Shown here in pieces: positions 39,868 to 47,891 of a stretch of DNA of 64,000 nt; within the stretch, counting starts at the first letter, position 1, and the number at the start of each line of letters is the position of its first letter. Origin of the DNA: Micromonospora_J zhanjiangensis (GTDB taxonomy: Bacteria > Actinomycetota > Actinomycetes > Mycobacteriales > Micromonosporaceae). The stretch is taken from positions 1 to 64,000 of the forward strand of contig NZ_JBHSBN010000029.1 in assembly GCF_042650605.1 (NCBI RefSeq). Reading direction: 5' to 3'. Below the pieces are notes generated by a model. It had not been told where the DNA came from. It was given only the letters and a program-made list of their open reading frames with translations, and searched no databases. Position numbers and translations under genes: made by a program.

Positions 39868-40706
39868 CGCAGCTCGTACTCGTCACCGAAGACCGTCAAC
39901 GGCACCGGCGGCGTCAGCCCATGTCGATCATCGTTGACCAGGCGACGCAGCGCCTTCACCCGGTCGACCGACTCCGCCCACACGGCGCGGGTGTCGGGGT
40001 CGTGCGCGTGGCGCAAGGTCTCCGCCCGAACGTCGAGGAAGGCCGCCAACCAGCGCTGTTCCGGCGTACCGTCGGCCGGACGACCACGGGCCGACCGGGT
40101 GGCCCGGTCGGCGAGCGCCGGCAGTCCGTCCGGATCCGCGCCCATTCCGTGTTGGACCGCGGTGTCGAACAGGACCGCCACCCCCAGGGCGGTCCGAATG
40201 CCGAGCGTGCGGGCCAGTCGCAGCGCCGGACCGTACGCGATCCGGTCGGTCGCCTGGTCCTGGATCCGGCGGAACTGTGGGTCACCCGCCGCGGCCGCCC
40301 AGGCGGCCGGGAAACCGGCCATGCCGTCGTCGCCACCGTCCGCGTCGGCGGCCAGCTCGCGCAGCCGGGGCAGGTACCGCACCAGCGGGTCACCGGGCCG
40401 GCGCTTCGCCCAGGCCGCCACCACGTCGCGGACCTCGGGACCGTCGGTGGTGAAACCGATCTTGCCGCAGGTGTACCCGCGACCGTCGTCCAGTCGCTCG
40501 ACGTAGTCGTAGCGCGGGTCCGCGGTGCCGTTCTCGAACACGCTCACCAGTTCGTCGGCGATCCGCCGCTGGACGGCCGGGAGGACGACATCGGACGGAC
40601 CGGCGACCGGCTCGGGCCACGGATCGGCCGGGGTACGGGCACAGGCCGAGACGAGCACCAGCAGCAGCCCGACCAGACCGGTGCCGCGACGCCGGATCCG
40701 GCTCAC
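39864..40706 (-). CDS. Secreted chitosanase, GH46 family
   Basis: 280 residues with a lipoprotein-type signal (GLVGLLLVLVSACART). VQRRIADELVSVFENGTADPRYDYVERLDDGRGYTCGKIGF is the GH46 signature; the Glu of FENG and the Asp of LDDGRGYT are the catalytic acid and base. GDPLVRYLPRLREL and AYGPALRLARTLGIRTALGVAVLFDT complete the fold. It hydrolyses beta-1,4-glucosamine polymers. As first gene of an operon with a fused deacetylase/synthase it may trim or release the polymer made by that system. Confidence 0.85.
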   Translation of the reverse strand: MSRIRRRGTGLVGLLLVLVSACARTPADPWPEPVAGPSDVVLPAVQRRIADELVSVFENGTADPRYDYVERLDDGRGYTCGKIGFTTDGPEVRDVVAAWAKRRPGDPLVRYLPRLRELAADADGGDDGMAGFPAAWAAAAGDPQFRRIQDQATDRIAYGPALRLARTLGIRTALGVAVLFDTAVQHGMGADPDGLPALADRATRSARGRPADGTPEQRWLAAFLDVRAETLRHAHDPDTRAVWAESVDRVKALRRLVNDDRHGLTPPVPLTVFGDEYELR

Positions 40707-40846
40707 GGCGCGGGGTGATTCGACACGGGGATCAGCGTAGCGGTGCTTGTCAGACCCGGTCGAGGGGCGAGACGCGTCTTACTGACGGGACTGCCCCGTC
40801 AGTCGATGCGGGCCGGGTCGTCCGAGTCGGTGCGGGTCGGCCCGGG

Positions 40847-42361
40847 TCAGTCGGTGCGGGCCGGCTCGTCCCGCGGGTAGGCCGGCGGGGGCAGCGACGG
40901 GCAGGGCCGGGACGGCGGTGGCTCACGTCGGGGTCGGCGCACCAGCGCGGCGGCCAGCACCGCGCTGAGGAACATCAGTCCGGCGCACCACACCATCGCG
41001 GACCGGTACGCGTGGGTCAGCTCGGCCGGCATCTCGTAGCCGGCGCCGGAGAGGCCGACCAGCAACGGCAGGGCCGCGACGGCCAGCAGACCACCGGCCC
41101 GGGACGCCGCGTTGTTGACGCCGCTGGCCACGCCCGCGTACCGGTCGGCCACCGCGCCCAGCACCGACGCGGTCAGCGGCGCCACCACCAGCGTCATGCC
41201 GAGTCCGAACAACGTCACCCCCGGCAGTACGCCGAGCCAGTACGAACCGCCCGGGGTGACCCCGCGCAGCAGCAGGAAACCGACGCCGGACAGCACCGGA
41301 CCGACGGTCAACGGCCAGCGCGGCCCGATCCGGGTGGCCAGCGCCCCGGCCTGGGCGGAGCCGACCAGCAGCAGGATCGTCAGCGGCAGGGTCGCCAACC
41401 CGGTCACCAGGGCCGAGTAGCCCACCACGTTCTGCAGGTAGACGGCGAGGAAGAAGGTCAGCCCGTTCAGCGCCGCGTACACCGTCACCGTGTAGACGTT
41501 CAGCACACTGAACAGTCGGCTGCGGAACAGCCGCGGCGGCAGCATCGCGGCGTCCTGCCGGCGTCGCTCGACGAGAACGAAGGCCACCGCCGCGGCCACC
41601 CCGACCGCCGCGGCCACCAGCACCGGCGCGGACAGCCCGTGCCGCGGCGCGTCGATCAACGCGTACGTGACGCCGGCCAACGCGAGGGCACCGAGCAGCG
41701 CGCCGGCGATGTCGAAACGGGTGCCCGGCCGCGGCGCACCGTGCCCGGCGTCCCGCCGGCCGGCGTACGGGTCCCGGCTCTCCGGCACCCACCGCAGCCC
41801 GGCGACGACCACGACCGCCGCGATCGGCAGGTTGATGAAGAAGATCCACCGCCAGGACAGCGAGTCGATCAGGTAGCCACCGATGAACGGCCCGAGCGCC
41901 GTCGACACCCCGGCCAGGCCGGACCACAGGCCGATCGCCTTGCCCCGGTCGTCATGCCGGAAGCTGCCCTGCAGGATGGCCAGCGATCCCGGGGTGAGCA
42001 GCGCGCCGCCCGCGCCCTGCAGCACCCGGGCCGCGACCAGCCACTCGATGGTCTGCGCAGCCCCGGACAGCAGGGAGGCCGCGGTGAACCACAGCACCCC
42101 GATCAGGAACATCCGCCGCCGGCCCCAGCGGTCCCCCAACGCCCCGCCCAGCAGGACGAACGCGGCGAGCATGAGCAGGTAGCCGTTCACCGTCCACTGC
42201 AGACCGCCGACCGGCGCGTGCAACTCCCGGCCGAGGTGCGGCAGCGCGACGTTGACCACGGTGGCGTCCAGGAAGACCATGCCGGAGGCGAGGATCGTGG
42301 CGAGCAGGGTGCCCCGGGCCACCGGGGTGCCCAGCCGTAGTTCGGGTGCGGTCTCGGCCAT
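40847..42361 (-). CDS. MFS drug exporter, DHA2 family (EmrB/QacA type)
   Basis: 504 residues, about 14 transmembrane helices. Motifs: ATILASGMVFLDATVVNVALP (helix 1), QWTVNGYLLMLAAFVLLGGALGDRWGRRRMFLIG (motif A), RVLQGAGGALLTPGSLAIL (motif C-type), and GPFIGGYLID. A start at ATG 42361 is preferred to TTG 42370. The C-terminus is proline/arginine-rich and runs into degenerate repeats beyond the stop. Exports an unknown compound. Confidence 0.9.
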   Translation of the reverse strand: MAETAPELRLGTPVARGTLLATILASGMVFLDATVVNVALPHLGRELHAPVGGLQWTVNGYLLMLAAFVLLGGALGDRWGRRRMFLIGVLWFTAASLLSGAAQTIEWLVAARVLQGAGGALLTPGSLAILQGSFRHDDRGKAIGLWSGLAGVSTALGPFIGGYLIDSLSWRWIFFINLPIAAVVVVAGLRWVPESRDPYAGRRDAGHGAPRPGTRFDIAGALLGALALAGVTYALIDAPRHGLSAPVLVAAAVGVAAAVAFVLVERRRQDAAMLPPRLFRSRLFSVLNVYTVTVYAALNGLTFFLAVYLQNVVGYSALVTGLATLPLTILLLVGSAQAGALATRIGPRWPLTVGPVLSGVGFLLLRGVTPGGSYWLGVLPGVTLFGLGMTLVVAPLTASVLGAVADRYAGVASGVNNAASRAGGLLAVAALPLLVGLSGAGYEMPAELTHAYRSAMVWCAGLMFLSAVLAAALVRRPRREPPPSRPCPSLPPPAYPRDEPARTD

Positions 42362-42468
42362 GTCGTCCAATCTGCCCTGCGCCCGCGATGATAGTCGCGA
42401 AACGCCGAAATCGGCCGCGTATCCCCGACCGTGTTGGTCTGAGGCGGCAAGCTGGGTATGTGCACATC

Positions 42469-43146
42469 ATGCGTACCCCCAGAAGATCCTGGCTCGCGGC
42501 GCTGGCGGCGTCCGCGGCGCTCGCCCTCGGCGGCGTGGCCGGCTGCGCCCCGGCCGCCGACCCGACGCCGGGGCCCTCCGGCTCCGGCACCGGCTCCGGC
42601 ACCGGCACCGACGGCGGTGGTTCCGGCTCGGCGGCCAAGGACCTCGAACAGCTCAAGGTCGCGTCCGCGGCGTCGATGAAGGGCTACAGCCGGGACCGTT
42701 TCCCGCACTGGCGGTCGGCCGGCAAGAACTGCGACGTCCGGGACACGGTGCTCAAGCGTGACGGCAAGGACGTCAAGCTGTCCGGCTGCAACGTGGTCGG
42801 TGGTCGGTGGACCAGCCTGTACGACAACAAGGACCTCACCGACCCGAAGGAGGCAGACATCGACCACATGGTGCCGCTGGCCAACGCCTGGCGTTCGGGC
42901 GCCGCCGACTGGGACGACAAGAAGCGCGGCGACTTCGCCAACGACACCACCCGGCCGCAGCTGTTCGCGGTCTCGGCGACGTCGAACCGGGCCAAGGGTG
43001 ACCAGGACCCGTCGCAGTGGAAGCCGCCCGCCCGCGACTACTGGTGCACGTACGCGGTGGACTGGATCACCGTCAAGACCTACTGGAAGCTGACCGTGAC
43101 GACGGCCGAGAAGGCCGCGCTCACCGACATGCTGAGGACCTGCTGA
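42469..43146 (+). CDS. Secreted HNH nuclease lipoprotein (DUF1524/GmrSD-like)
   Basis: 225 residues. Lipoprotein signal MRTPRRSWLAALAASAALAL ending in the lipobox VAGC, then a Ser/Gly/Thr linker. The domain from about residue 70 has DNKDLTDPKEADIDHMVPLANAWRSGA (the D-H-x-V-P-L-x-x-A-x-x-S-G HNH core), NDTTRPQLFAVSATSNRAKGDQDPSQWKPP and a final Cys. This is the secreted HNH family common in actinobacteria, a probable extracellular DNase. Its TGA overlaps the next ATG. Confidence 0.85.
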   Translation: MRTPRRSWLAALAASAALALGGVAGCAPAADPTPGPSGSGTGSGTGTDGGGSGSAAKDLEQLKVASAASMKGYSRDRFPHWRSAGKNCDVRDTVLKRDGKDVKLSGCNVVGGRWTSLYDNKDLTDPKEADIDHMVPLANAWRSGAADWDDKKRGDFANDTTRPQLFAVSATSNRAKGDQDPSQWKPPARDYWCTYAVDWITVKTYWKLTVTTAEKAALTDMLRTC

Positions 43147-43490
43147 TGCCCGACGAGCCCACCCCCGACAAGGCCGCCCCGGACAAGGCCGCGCCCGAGA
43201 AGGCCGGCCCGGACAAGGGCGCCCCGGACAAGGGCGCCGATGCCCCGTCCCGCAGCGCCGACATCGTCCCCGGGCCGGGTGGTGTGATGACCGACGAGGT
43301 CGGCGTGGTGACCGGCGAGTTGACCCTGCGCACCGAGTACGCCGACGGTCGGGTCACCCTGCGGGTGCAGTACAAGGACGCCGACGAGTGGTACGCGGTC
43401 ACCGGCGGCTCGGCACCGCTGACCGACCCGGCCGCGCTCGACGCGGTGCACACCATCGCGGTCGGCCTGCTCAACCGCCCCGACGGCTGA
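43146..43490 (+). CDS. Hypothetical protein with PDK repeats, 114 aa
   Basis: The ATG overlaps the HNH nuclease stop (TGATG). Residues 7-31 are the PDKAA repeats; the rest (GGVMTDEVGVVTGELTLRTEY, VTLRVQYKDADEWYAVTGG, ALDAVHTIAVGLLNRPD) looks like a small alpha/beta domain. No family recognised. Its coupling to the secreted nuclease might suggest an immunity or accessory function, but the protein has no signal peptide and this is speculative. Confidence 0.65.
   Translation: MPDEPTPDKAAPDKAAPEKAGPDKGAPDKGADAPSRSADIVPGPGGVMTDEVGVVTGELTLRTEYADGRVTLRVQYKDADEWYAVTGGSAPLTDPAALDAVHTIAVGLLNRPDG
43164..43238 (+). repeat. Five tandem 15-bp repeats in the 114-aa gene
   Basis: Five consecutive pentapeptides (PDKAA, PDKAA, PEKAG, PDKGA, PDKGA) are encoded by near-identical 15-base units close to the start of the gene. 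Such arrays may vary in number between strains. Confidence 0.75.
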
Positions 43491-43506
43491 GCAGGCCGCG
43501 CCGCGG

Positions 43507-44742
43507 TCAGGGAGTGGGGATCAGCTCACCGGGTGCGCCCGGCGCGGCGCCGTCGTCCGGGCGTACCAGTTCCGCCTCGACCTCGTGCGGGCGCAGCCGG
43601 CCGTCCGCGATCTCCTCGGCGAAGTGGCAGGCCACCCGGTGCCCGCCGACGACCTCCCGCAGCTGCGGGCGCTCGTTTGCGCACCGGGTCGGTTGGGCCC
43701 ACGGGCAGCGGGTGTGGAACCGGCACCCGCTCGGCGGGTTGGCCGGCGAGGGCAGGTCGCCGGCCAGCAGGATCCGCTCCCGTCGGTCCTCCACCGTCGG
43801 GTCGGGCACCGGTACGGCGGACATCAGCGCCTTGGTGTACGGGTGCATCGGCTCGCGGTAGATGTCCTCGCTGGACGCCTCCTCGACCAGACCACCGAGG
43901 TACATCACCCCGACGGTGTCGGCGATGTGCCGCACCACGGCCAGGTCGTGGGCGATGATCAGGTAGGTCAGGCCGCGCTCGTTCTGCAGGTCCTCCATCA
44001 GGTTGAGCACCTGCGCCTGGATCGACACATCGAGCGCCGAGACCGGCTCGTCGGCCACGATCAGCTCCGGATTGAGCACCAGCGCCCGGGCGATGCCGAT
44101 CCGCTGGCGCTGGCCACCGGAGAACTCGTGCGGGTACTTGCTCAACGCCGACGCGGGCAGCCCGACGGCCGCGAGAGTGTCCCGCAGCGTCTTGCGGACC
44201 TCGGCCTTGTCGTCAGCCAGGCCGTGCGCCTTGAGCCCCTCGACCAGCAGCGACTCGACCGACTGCCGCGGGTCCAGACTGGACAGCGGATCCTGGAAGA
44301 TCATCTGCATCCGGCGGCGGGCCTGGCGCATCTGTTCGCCCTTGAGCGCGCGCAGGTCGGTGCCGTCGAAGACGATCTCCCCGTCGGTCGGTTCGACCAG
44401 CCGCAGCAGGCCCCGGCCGAGGGTGGACTTGCCGCAACCGGACTCGCCCACCAGCCCGTACGTCTCGCCGCTGCGGATCGACAGGGAGACCCCGTCGACG
44501 GCGTAGACGTACCCGACGGTGCGGTCGAACAGCAGGCCGCTCTTGATCGGGAAGTGCACCTTCAGGTCGCGCAGTTCGATCAGCGGTGCCCGGTCGGCGT
44601 CGCCGGCCCTGGTCGGCCCGCTCGGCGTCCCGCCGCCCTGGGCCGGCACCGTCGGCGTCGGACCGGTCTCGGCCGTCGAGGCGGTCTCGGCCATCGGCGT
44701 GTCGGTCGGTTCGGTCACGTTCTTCTCGTTCGGGTCGCTCAT
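43507..44742 (-). CDS. Peptide ABC transporter ATP-binding protein (DppF/OppF)
   Basis: 411 residues, start ATG 44742 overlapping the upstream stop (ATGA). Walker A GESGCGKSTLGRGL, signature FSGGQRQRIGIARAL, Walker B LIVADEPVSALD, and the C-terminal oligopeptide-transporter domain with the C-x-F-H-x-R-C-P pattern (GCRFHTRCPWAQPTRC). A 60-residue acidic/proline-rich head precedes the ATPase. Last gene of a five-gene importer operon. Confidence 0.93.
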   Translation of the reverse strand: MSDPNEKNVTEPTDTPMAETASTAETGPTPTVPAQGGGTPSGPTRAGDADRAPLIELRDLKVHFPIKSGLLFDRTVGYVYAVDGVSLSIRSGETYGLVGESGCGKSTLGRGLLRLVEPTDGEIVFDGTDLRALKGEQMRQARRRMQMIFQDPLSSLDPRQSVESLLVEGLKAHGLADDKAEVRKTLRDTLAAVGLPASALSKYPHEFSGGQRQRIGIARALVLNPELIVADEPVSALDVSIQAQVLNLMEDLQNERGLTYLIIAHDLAVVRHIADTVGVMYLGGLVEEASSEDIYREPMHPYTKALMSAVPVPDPTVEDRRERILLAGDLPSPANPPSGCRFHTRCPWAQPTRCANERPQLREVVGGHRVACHFAEEIADGRLRPHEVEAELVRPDDGAAPGAPGELIPTP

Positions 44743-45728
44743 TTGGCCACCGCCACTTCGTGCTGGACCGGGTTGTTGCAGCGCAGCCGGCCACCGGTGG
44801 CGGTCGGTTCCAGGGGTGGGGTGCCCTCCACGCAGGCGTCCACCACCCGGTCGCACCGGGGGGCGAAGGCGCAGCCCTCGACCCAGGGGATGTTGTCGGA
44901 CACCGAGCCGCGGATGGCGTGCAGCCGCTGCCCGCGTACCGAGTCCAGCCGGGGCACCGAGGCCAGCAGCCCGTCGGTGTACGGGTGCCGGGGCCGGGCG
45001 AACAGCTCGTGCCGTTCGGCCGTCTCCACCACCTTGCCGCCGTAGAGCACGTTGACCGTGTCGCAGAGGCCGGCCACCACACCGAGGTCGTGCGTGATCA
45101 TGATCAGCGCGGTGCCGGTGTCGTCGACCAGTTCCTTGAGCAGGGTGAGGATCTGCGCCTGGATGGTCACGTCCAACGCCGTGGTCGGCTCGTCGGCGAT
45201 CAGCAGTCGCGGCTTGCAGGCCAGGGCGATGGCGATCAACGCCCGTTGCCGCATCCCGCCGGAGATCTGGTGCGGGTACTCGGACAACCGCCGGGACGGG
45301 TCCGGGATGCCGACCGCGTCCAGCAGGTCCCGCGACTCGCGCAGCGCCTCCTTGCGGTCCTTGCCCTGGTGCCGTTCCAGCACCTCGGCCACCTGGACGC
45401 CGATCGGGATCACCGGGTTCAGCGAGGACAGCGGGTCCTGGAAGATCATGCCGACCTCCCGACCGCGCCGGTCGCGCATGTCGTCCGGCCGCAGCTTGAG
45501 CAGGTCGGTGCCCTCGAACAGCACCTCGCCGGTCACCTTGTTGCCCCGCTTGGGCAGCAGACCCATGATCGCCAGGCTGGTGACGCTCTTGCCGCAGCCG
45601 GACTCGCCCACCAGGCCGACGGTCTGGCCGGGCTCCACCGTGAAGCTGACCTGATCCACCGCGGTGAAGGGCCGTTCGCCCCGCCGTTGGAAGACGACGC
45701 TCAGGTCCCGTACGTCGAGCAGGGTCAT
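44739..45728 (-). CDS. Peptide ABC transporter ATP-binding protein (DppD/OppD)
   Basis: 329 residues. Walker A GESGCGKSVTSLAIMG, signature ISGGMRQRALIAIAL, Walker B LLIADEPTTALD, and the CAFAPRCDRVVDAC oligopeptide domain at the C-terminus. It pairs with the following ATPase to drive the importer. It lies 34 bases after the permease gene. Confidence 0.93.
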   Translation of the reverse strand: MTLLDVRDLSVVFQRRGERPFTAVDQVSFTVEPGQTVGLVGESGCGKSVTSLAIMGLLPKRGNKVTGEVLFEGTDLLKLRPDDMRDRRGREVGMIFQDPLSSLNPVIPIGVQVAEVLERHQGKDRKEALRESRDLLDAVGIPDPSRRLSEYPHQISGGMRQRALIAIALACKPRLLIADEPTTALDVTIQAQILTLLKELVDDTGTALIMITHDLGVVAGLCDTVNVLYGGKVVETAERHELFARPRHPYTDGLLASVPRLDSVRGQRLHAIRGSVSDNIPWVEGCAFAPRCDRVVDACVEGTPPLEPTATGGRLRCNNPVQHEVAVAK

Positions 45729-45762
45729 CGTGGTCCTCCCTCGTTCCGGTCCGTCATCGCCG

Positions 45763-46782
45763 TCACCGCCGGTTCTTCGGGTCGATGGCCTCGCGCATCG
45801 CCTCGCCGAGCAGGGTGAAGCCGAGGGCCACCACGATGATCGCCAACGCCGGGTAGTACGCCAGTTCGGGGCGTACGTCGAAGTAGCGCTGCCCGTCGAC
45901 GCCCAGCATCAGGCCCCACTCGGCCCGGTTGATGTCCGGGTCGCCGAGGCCGAGGAAGGAGAGCGCGGCCGCGTCCAGGATGGCCACCGCGAAGGTCAGG
46001 GTGGCCTGCACGATGACCGCGGTCATCGAGTTGGGCAGCATGTGCCGCAGCACGATGGACCGCTGCCTGACCCCGAGCGCCCGGGCGGCCAGCACGTGGT
46101 CGCTCTCCCGCTGGGCGAGCATCGAGCCACGCAGCAGTCGGGCGAAGATCGGCACCTGGACGATGGCCACCGCGAAGATCACCGTCCATTGGCTGGAGGA
46201 ACTGGCCATCGCCACCAGGGTGATCGCCAGCAGCAGGCTGGGCAGGGCCAGCATCACGTCGGTGACCCGCATCAGCACCACGTCGACCCAACCGCCGAAG
46301 GCTCCGGCGATCGCGCCGAAGACCACCCCGAGGGCCAATCCGATCATGGTGGCCAGCACGCCGACGAAGAGCGTCTGCCGGGAGCCGTAGATCATCCGGG
46401 ACAGAAAGTCCCGACCCAGCGGGTCGGAGCCGAGCGGAAAGCCGTCCCGGGCGCCGGGGATGGTGTCCGTGGTCAGGTCCTTGGTCAGTTCCGGATACCG
46501 GATGACCGGGTCGTGCGGCGCGATCAGCGGCGCGAGGAGCGCCATCAGGACGAACAGCCCGACGATCACGGCTCCGGTGACGGCGGCGGGGTTGCGCCGC
46601 AGCCGCCGCACCGCGTCGCGGAGCAGGCTCACCCCGCCGGAATCGGCGCTGGCCTGGGCCAACCGCTCCAGCCGCGCCTTCTTCTTGTCGGCCAGTACGC
46701 CGACACCGCTTCCCGCCGTACGGCTCCGCTGCGCCGCGGCCGCCGGGCTGTCCGGGCCGGGTTCGACGGTTCGCTCGCTCAT
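45763..46782 (-). CDS. Peptide ABC transporter permease (DppC/OppC)
   Basis: 339 residues. A 60-residue cytoplasmic head precedes six membrane helices. FPLGSDPLGRDFLSRMIYGSR, the OppC motif, and the EAA loop (AARALGVRQRSIVLRHMLPNS) contacting the ATPase are present. The start overlaps the DppB-like stop (ATGA). Confidence 0.92.
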   Translation of the reverse strand: MSERTVEPGPDSPAAAAQRSRTAGSGVGVLADKKKARLERLAQASADSGGVSLLRDAVRRLRRNPAAVTGAVIVGLFVLMALLAPLIAPHDPVIRYPELTKDLTTDTIPGARDGFPLGSDPLGRDFLSRMIYGSRQTLFVGVLATMIGLALGVVFGAIAGAFGGWVDVVLMRVTDVMLALPSLLLAITLVAMASSSSQWTVIFAVAIVQVPIFARLLRGSMLAQRESDHVLAARALGVRQRSIVLRHMLPNSMTAVIVQATLTFAVAILDAAALSFLGLGDPDINRAEWGLMLGVDGQRYFDVRPELAYYPALAIIVVALGFTLLGEAMREAIDPKNRR

Positions 46783-47786
46783 CCGACACGCACCCTCGGG
46801 TCGATGATCGCGTACGACAGGTCGACGAGCAGGTTGACCACCACGAAGACCAGTGCCGCAAGCATGATCAGGGCTTGCAGGATCGGATAGTCCCGGCCAC
46901 CGCTGATCGAGTCGTTGATCAGAGTGCCGAGCCCGCCCCAGTTGTAGACCCGTTCGGTCAGCACCGCGCCGGCGAGCAGGGCGCCGGTCTGCAGGCCGAT
47001 GGTGGTGACCACCGGCAGCAGCGCGTTACGCAGGACGTGCCGGCCCCGGACCGTCCGCTGCCGCAGGCCCTTGGCCTCGGCGGTCCGGACGTAGTCCTCG
47101 TTGAGCACGTCGAGCACGCTGGCGCGGGTGATCCGGACGATCACCGCGAGCGGGATGGTGGCCAGCGTGATCGCCGGCAGGATCAGGTGCCAGAGCGCGT
47201 CGGCGCTGGCGTCGAACTCCCGGGTCAGCAGCCCGTCCAGGACGAAGAAGCCGGTGACGTTGGTGTTGTCCAGCCCGGTGCTGATCCGCCCGGACGGCGG
47301 GAACCAGTGGATGTTCTGGGTGAACACGTCCTTGAGCAGATAGCCCAGGAAGAAGATGGGGATCGAGATGCCGAGCAGCGTGCCGCCGACGGTCAGGTTG
47401 TCCAGCGTCCGACCGCGGTGCCGGGCGGCGAGGTAACCCAGCGGTACGCCCAGGCCGATGGCGATGATCAGGGCGGCGACCGACAGCTCGATGGTGGCCG
47501 GGAAGGCCCGCCCGATCACCTCGGTGACCGGGTCACCGGTCCGGATCGAGTTGCCGAAGTCCCCGGTCAGGGTCTTTTGCATGAACTTGCCGTACTGGAC
47601 CAGGATCGGCTGGTCGTAGCCGAGCGCCTTGGTCAGCAGGGCCCGGGTCTCCGGGGTGGCCCGCTCACCGAGCAGCGCGTTGATCGTGCCACCCGGCAGG
47701 TTACGCAGCCAGATGAAGATCAGCGCCGACAGCGCCAGCAGCGTCACCACCAGCTGCAACAGCCGGCGGACTATCACTCGCAACAT
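46779..47786 (-). CDS. Peptide ABC transporter permease (DppB/OppB)
   Basis: 335 residues, six helices. N-terminal MLRVIVRRLLQLVVTLLALS, GDFGNSIRTGDPVTEVI, LGIPLGYLAARHRGR-type segment, and the EAA loop (RTAEAKGLRQRTVRGRHVLRN) identify the DppB class. It follows the binding-protein gene after a strong hairpin. Confidence 0.92.
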   Translation of the reverse strand: MLRVIVRRLLQLVVTLLALSALIFIWLRNLPGGTINALLGERATPETRALLTKALGYDQPILVQYGKFMQKTLTGDFGNSIRTGDPVTEVIGRAFPATIELSVAALIIAIGLGVPLGYLAARHRGRTLDNLTVGGTLLGISIPIFFLGYLLKDVFTQNIHWFPPSGRISTGLDNTNVTGFFVLDGLLTREFDASADALWHLILPAITLATIPLAVIVRITRASVLDVLNEDYVRTAEAKGLRQRTVRGRHVLRNALLPVVTTIGLQTGALLAGAVLTERVYNWGGLGTLINDSISGGRDYPILQALIMLAALVFVVVNLLVDLSYAIIDPRVRVG

Positions 47787-47824
47787 CTCTCACACCACGT
47801 TTCTGGTTAGTGGAGTGCCGTACG

Positions 47825-47867
47825 GAACGGCCCGGACCGCCGAGTTGCCGCCCGGTCCGGGCCGTTC
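47825..47867 (-). terminator. Hairpin between binding protein and permease genes
   Basis: A perfect 15-bp stem (GAACGGCCCGGACCG, 47825-47839, with 47853-47867) lies 25 bases after the binding-protein stop and before dppB. It probably terminates most transcripts after the binding-protein gene, giving the excess of binding protein over transporter that such systems need. Confidence 0.8.
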
Positions 47868-47891
47868 GCGTCAGGCGCTGCCGCCGCCGGG

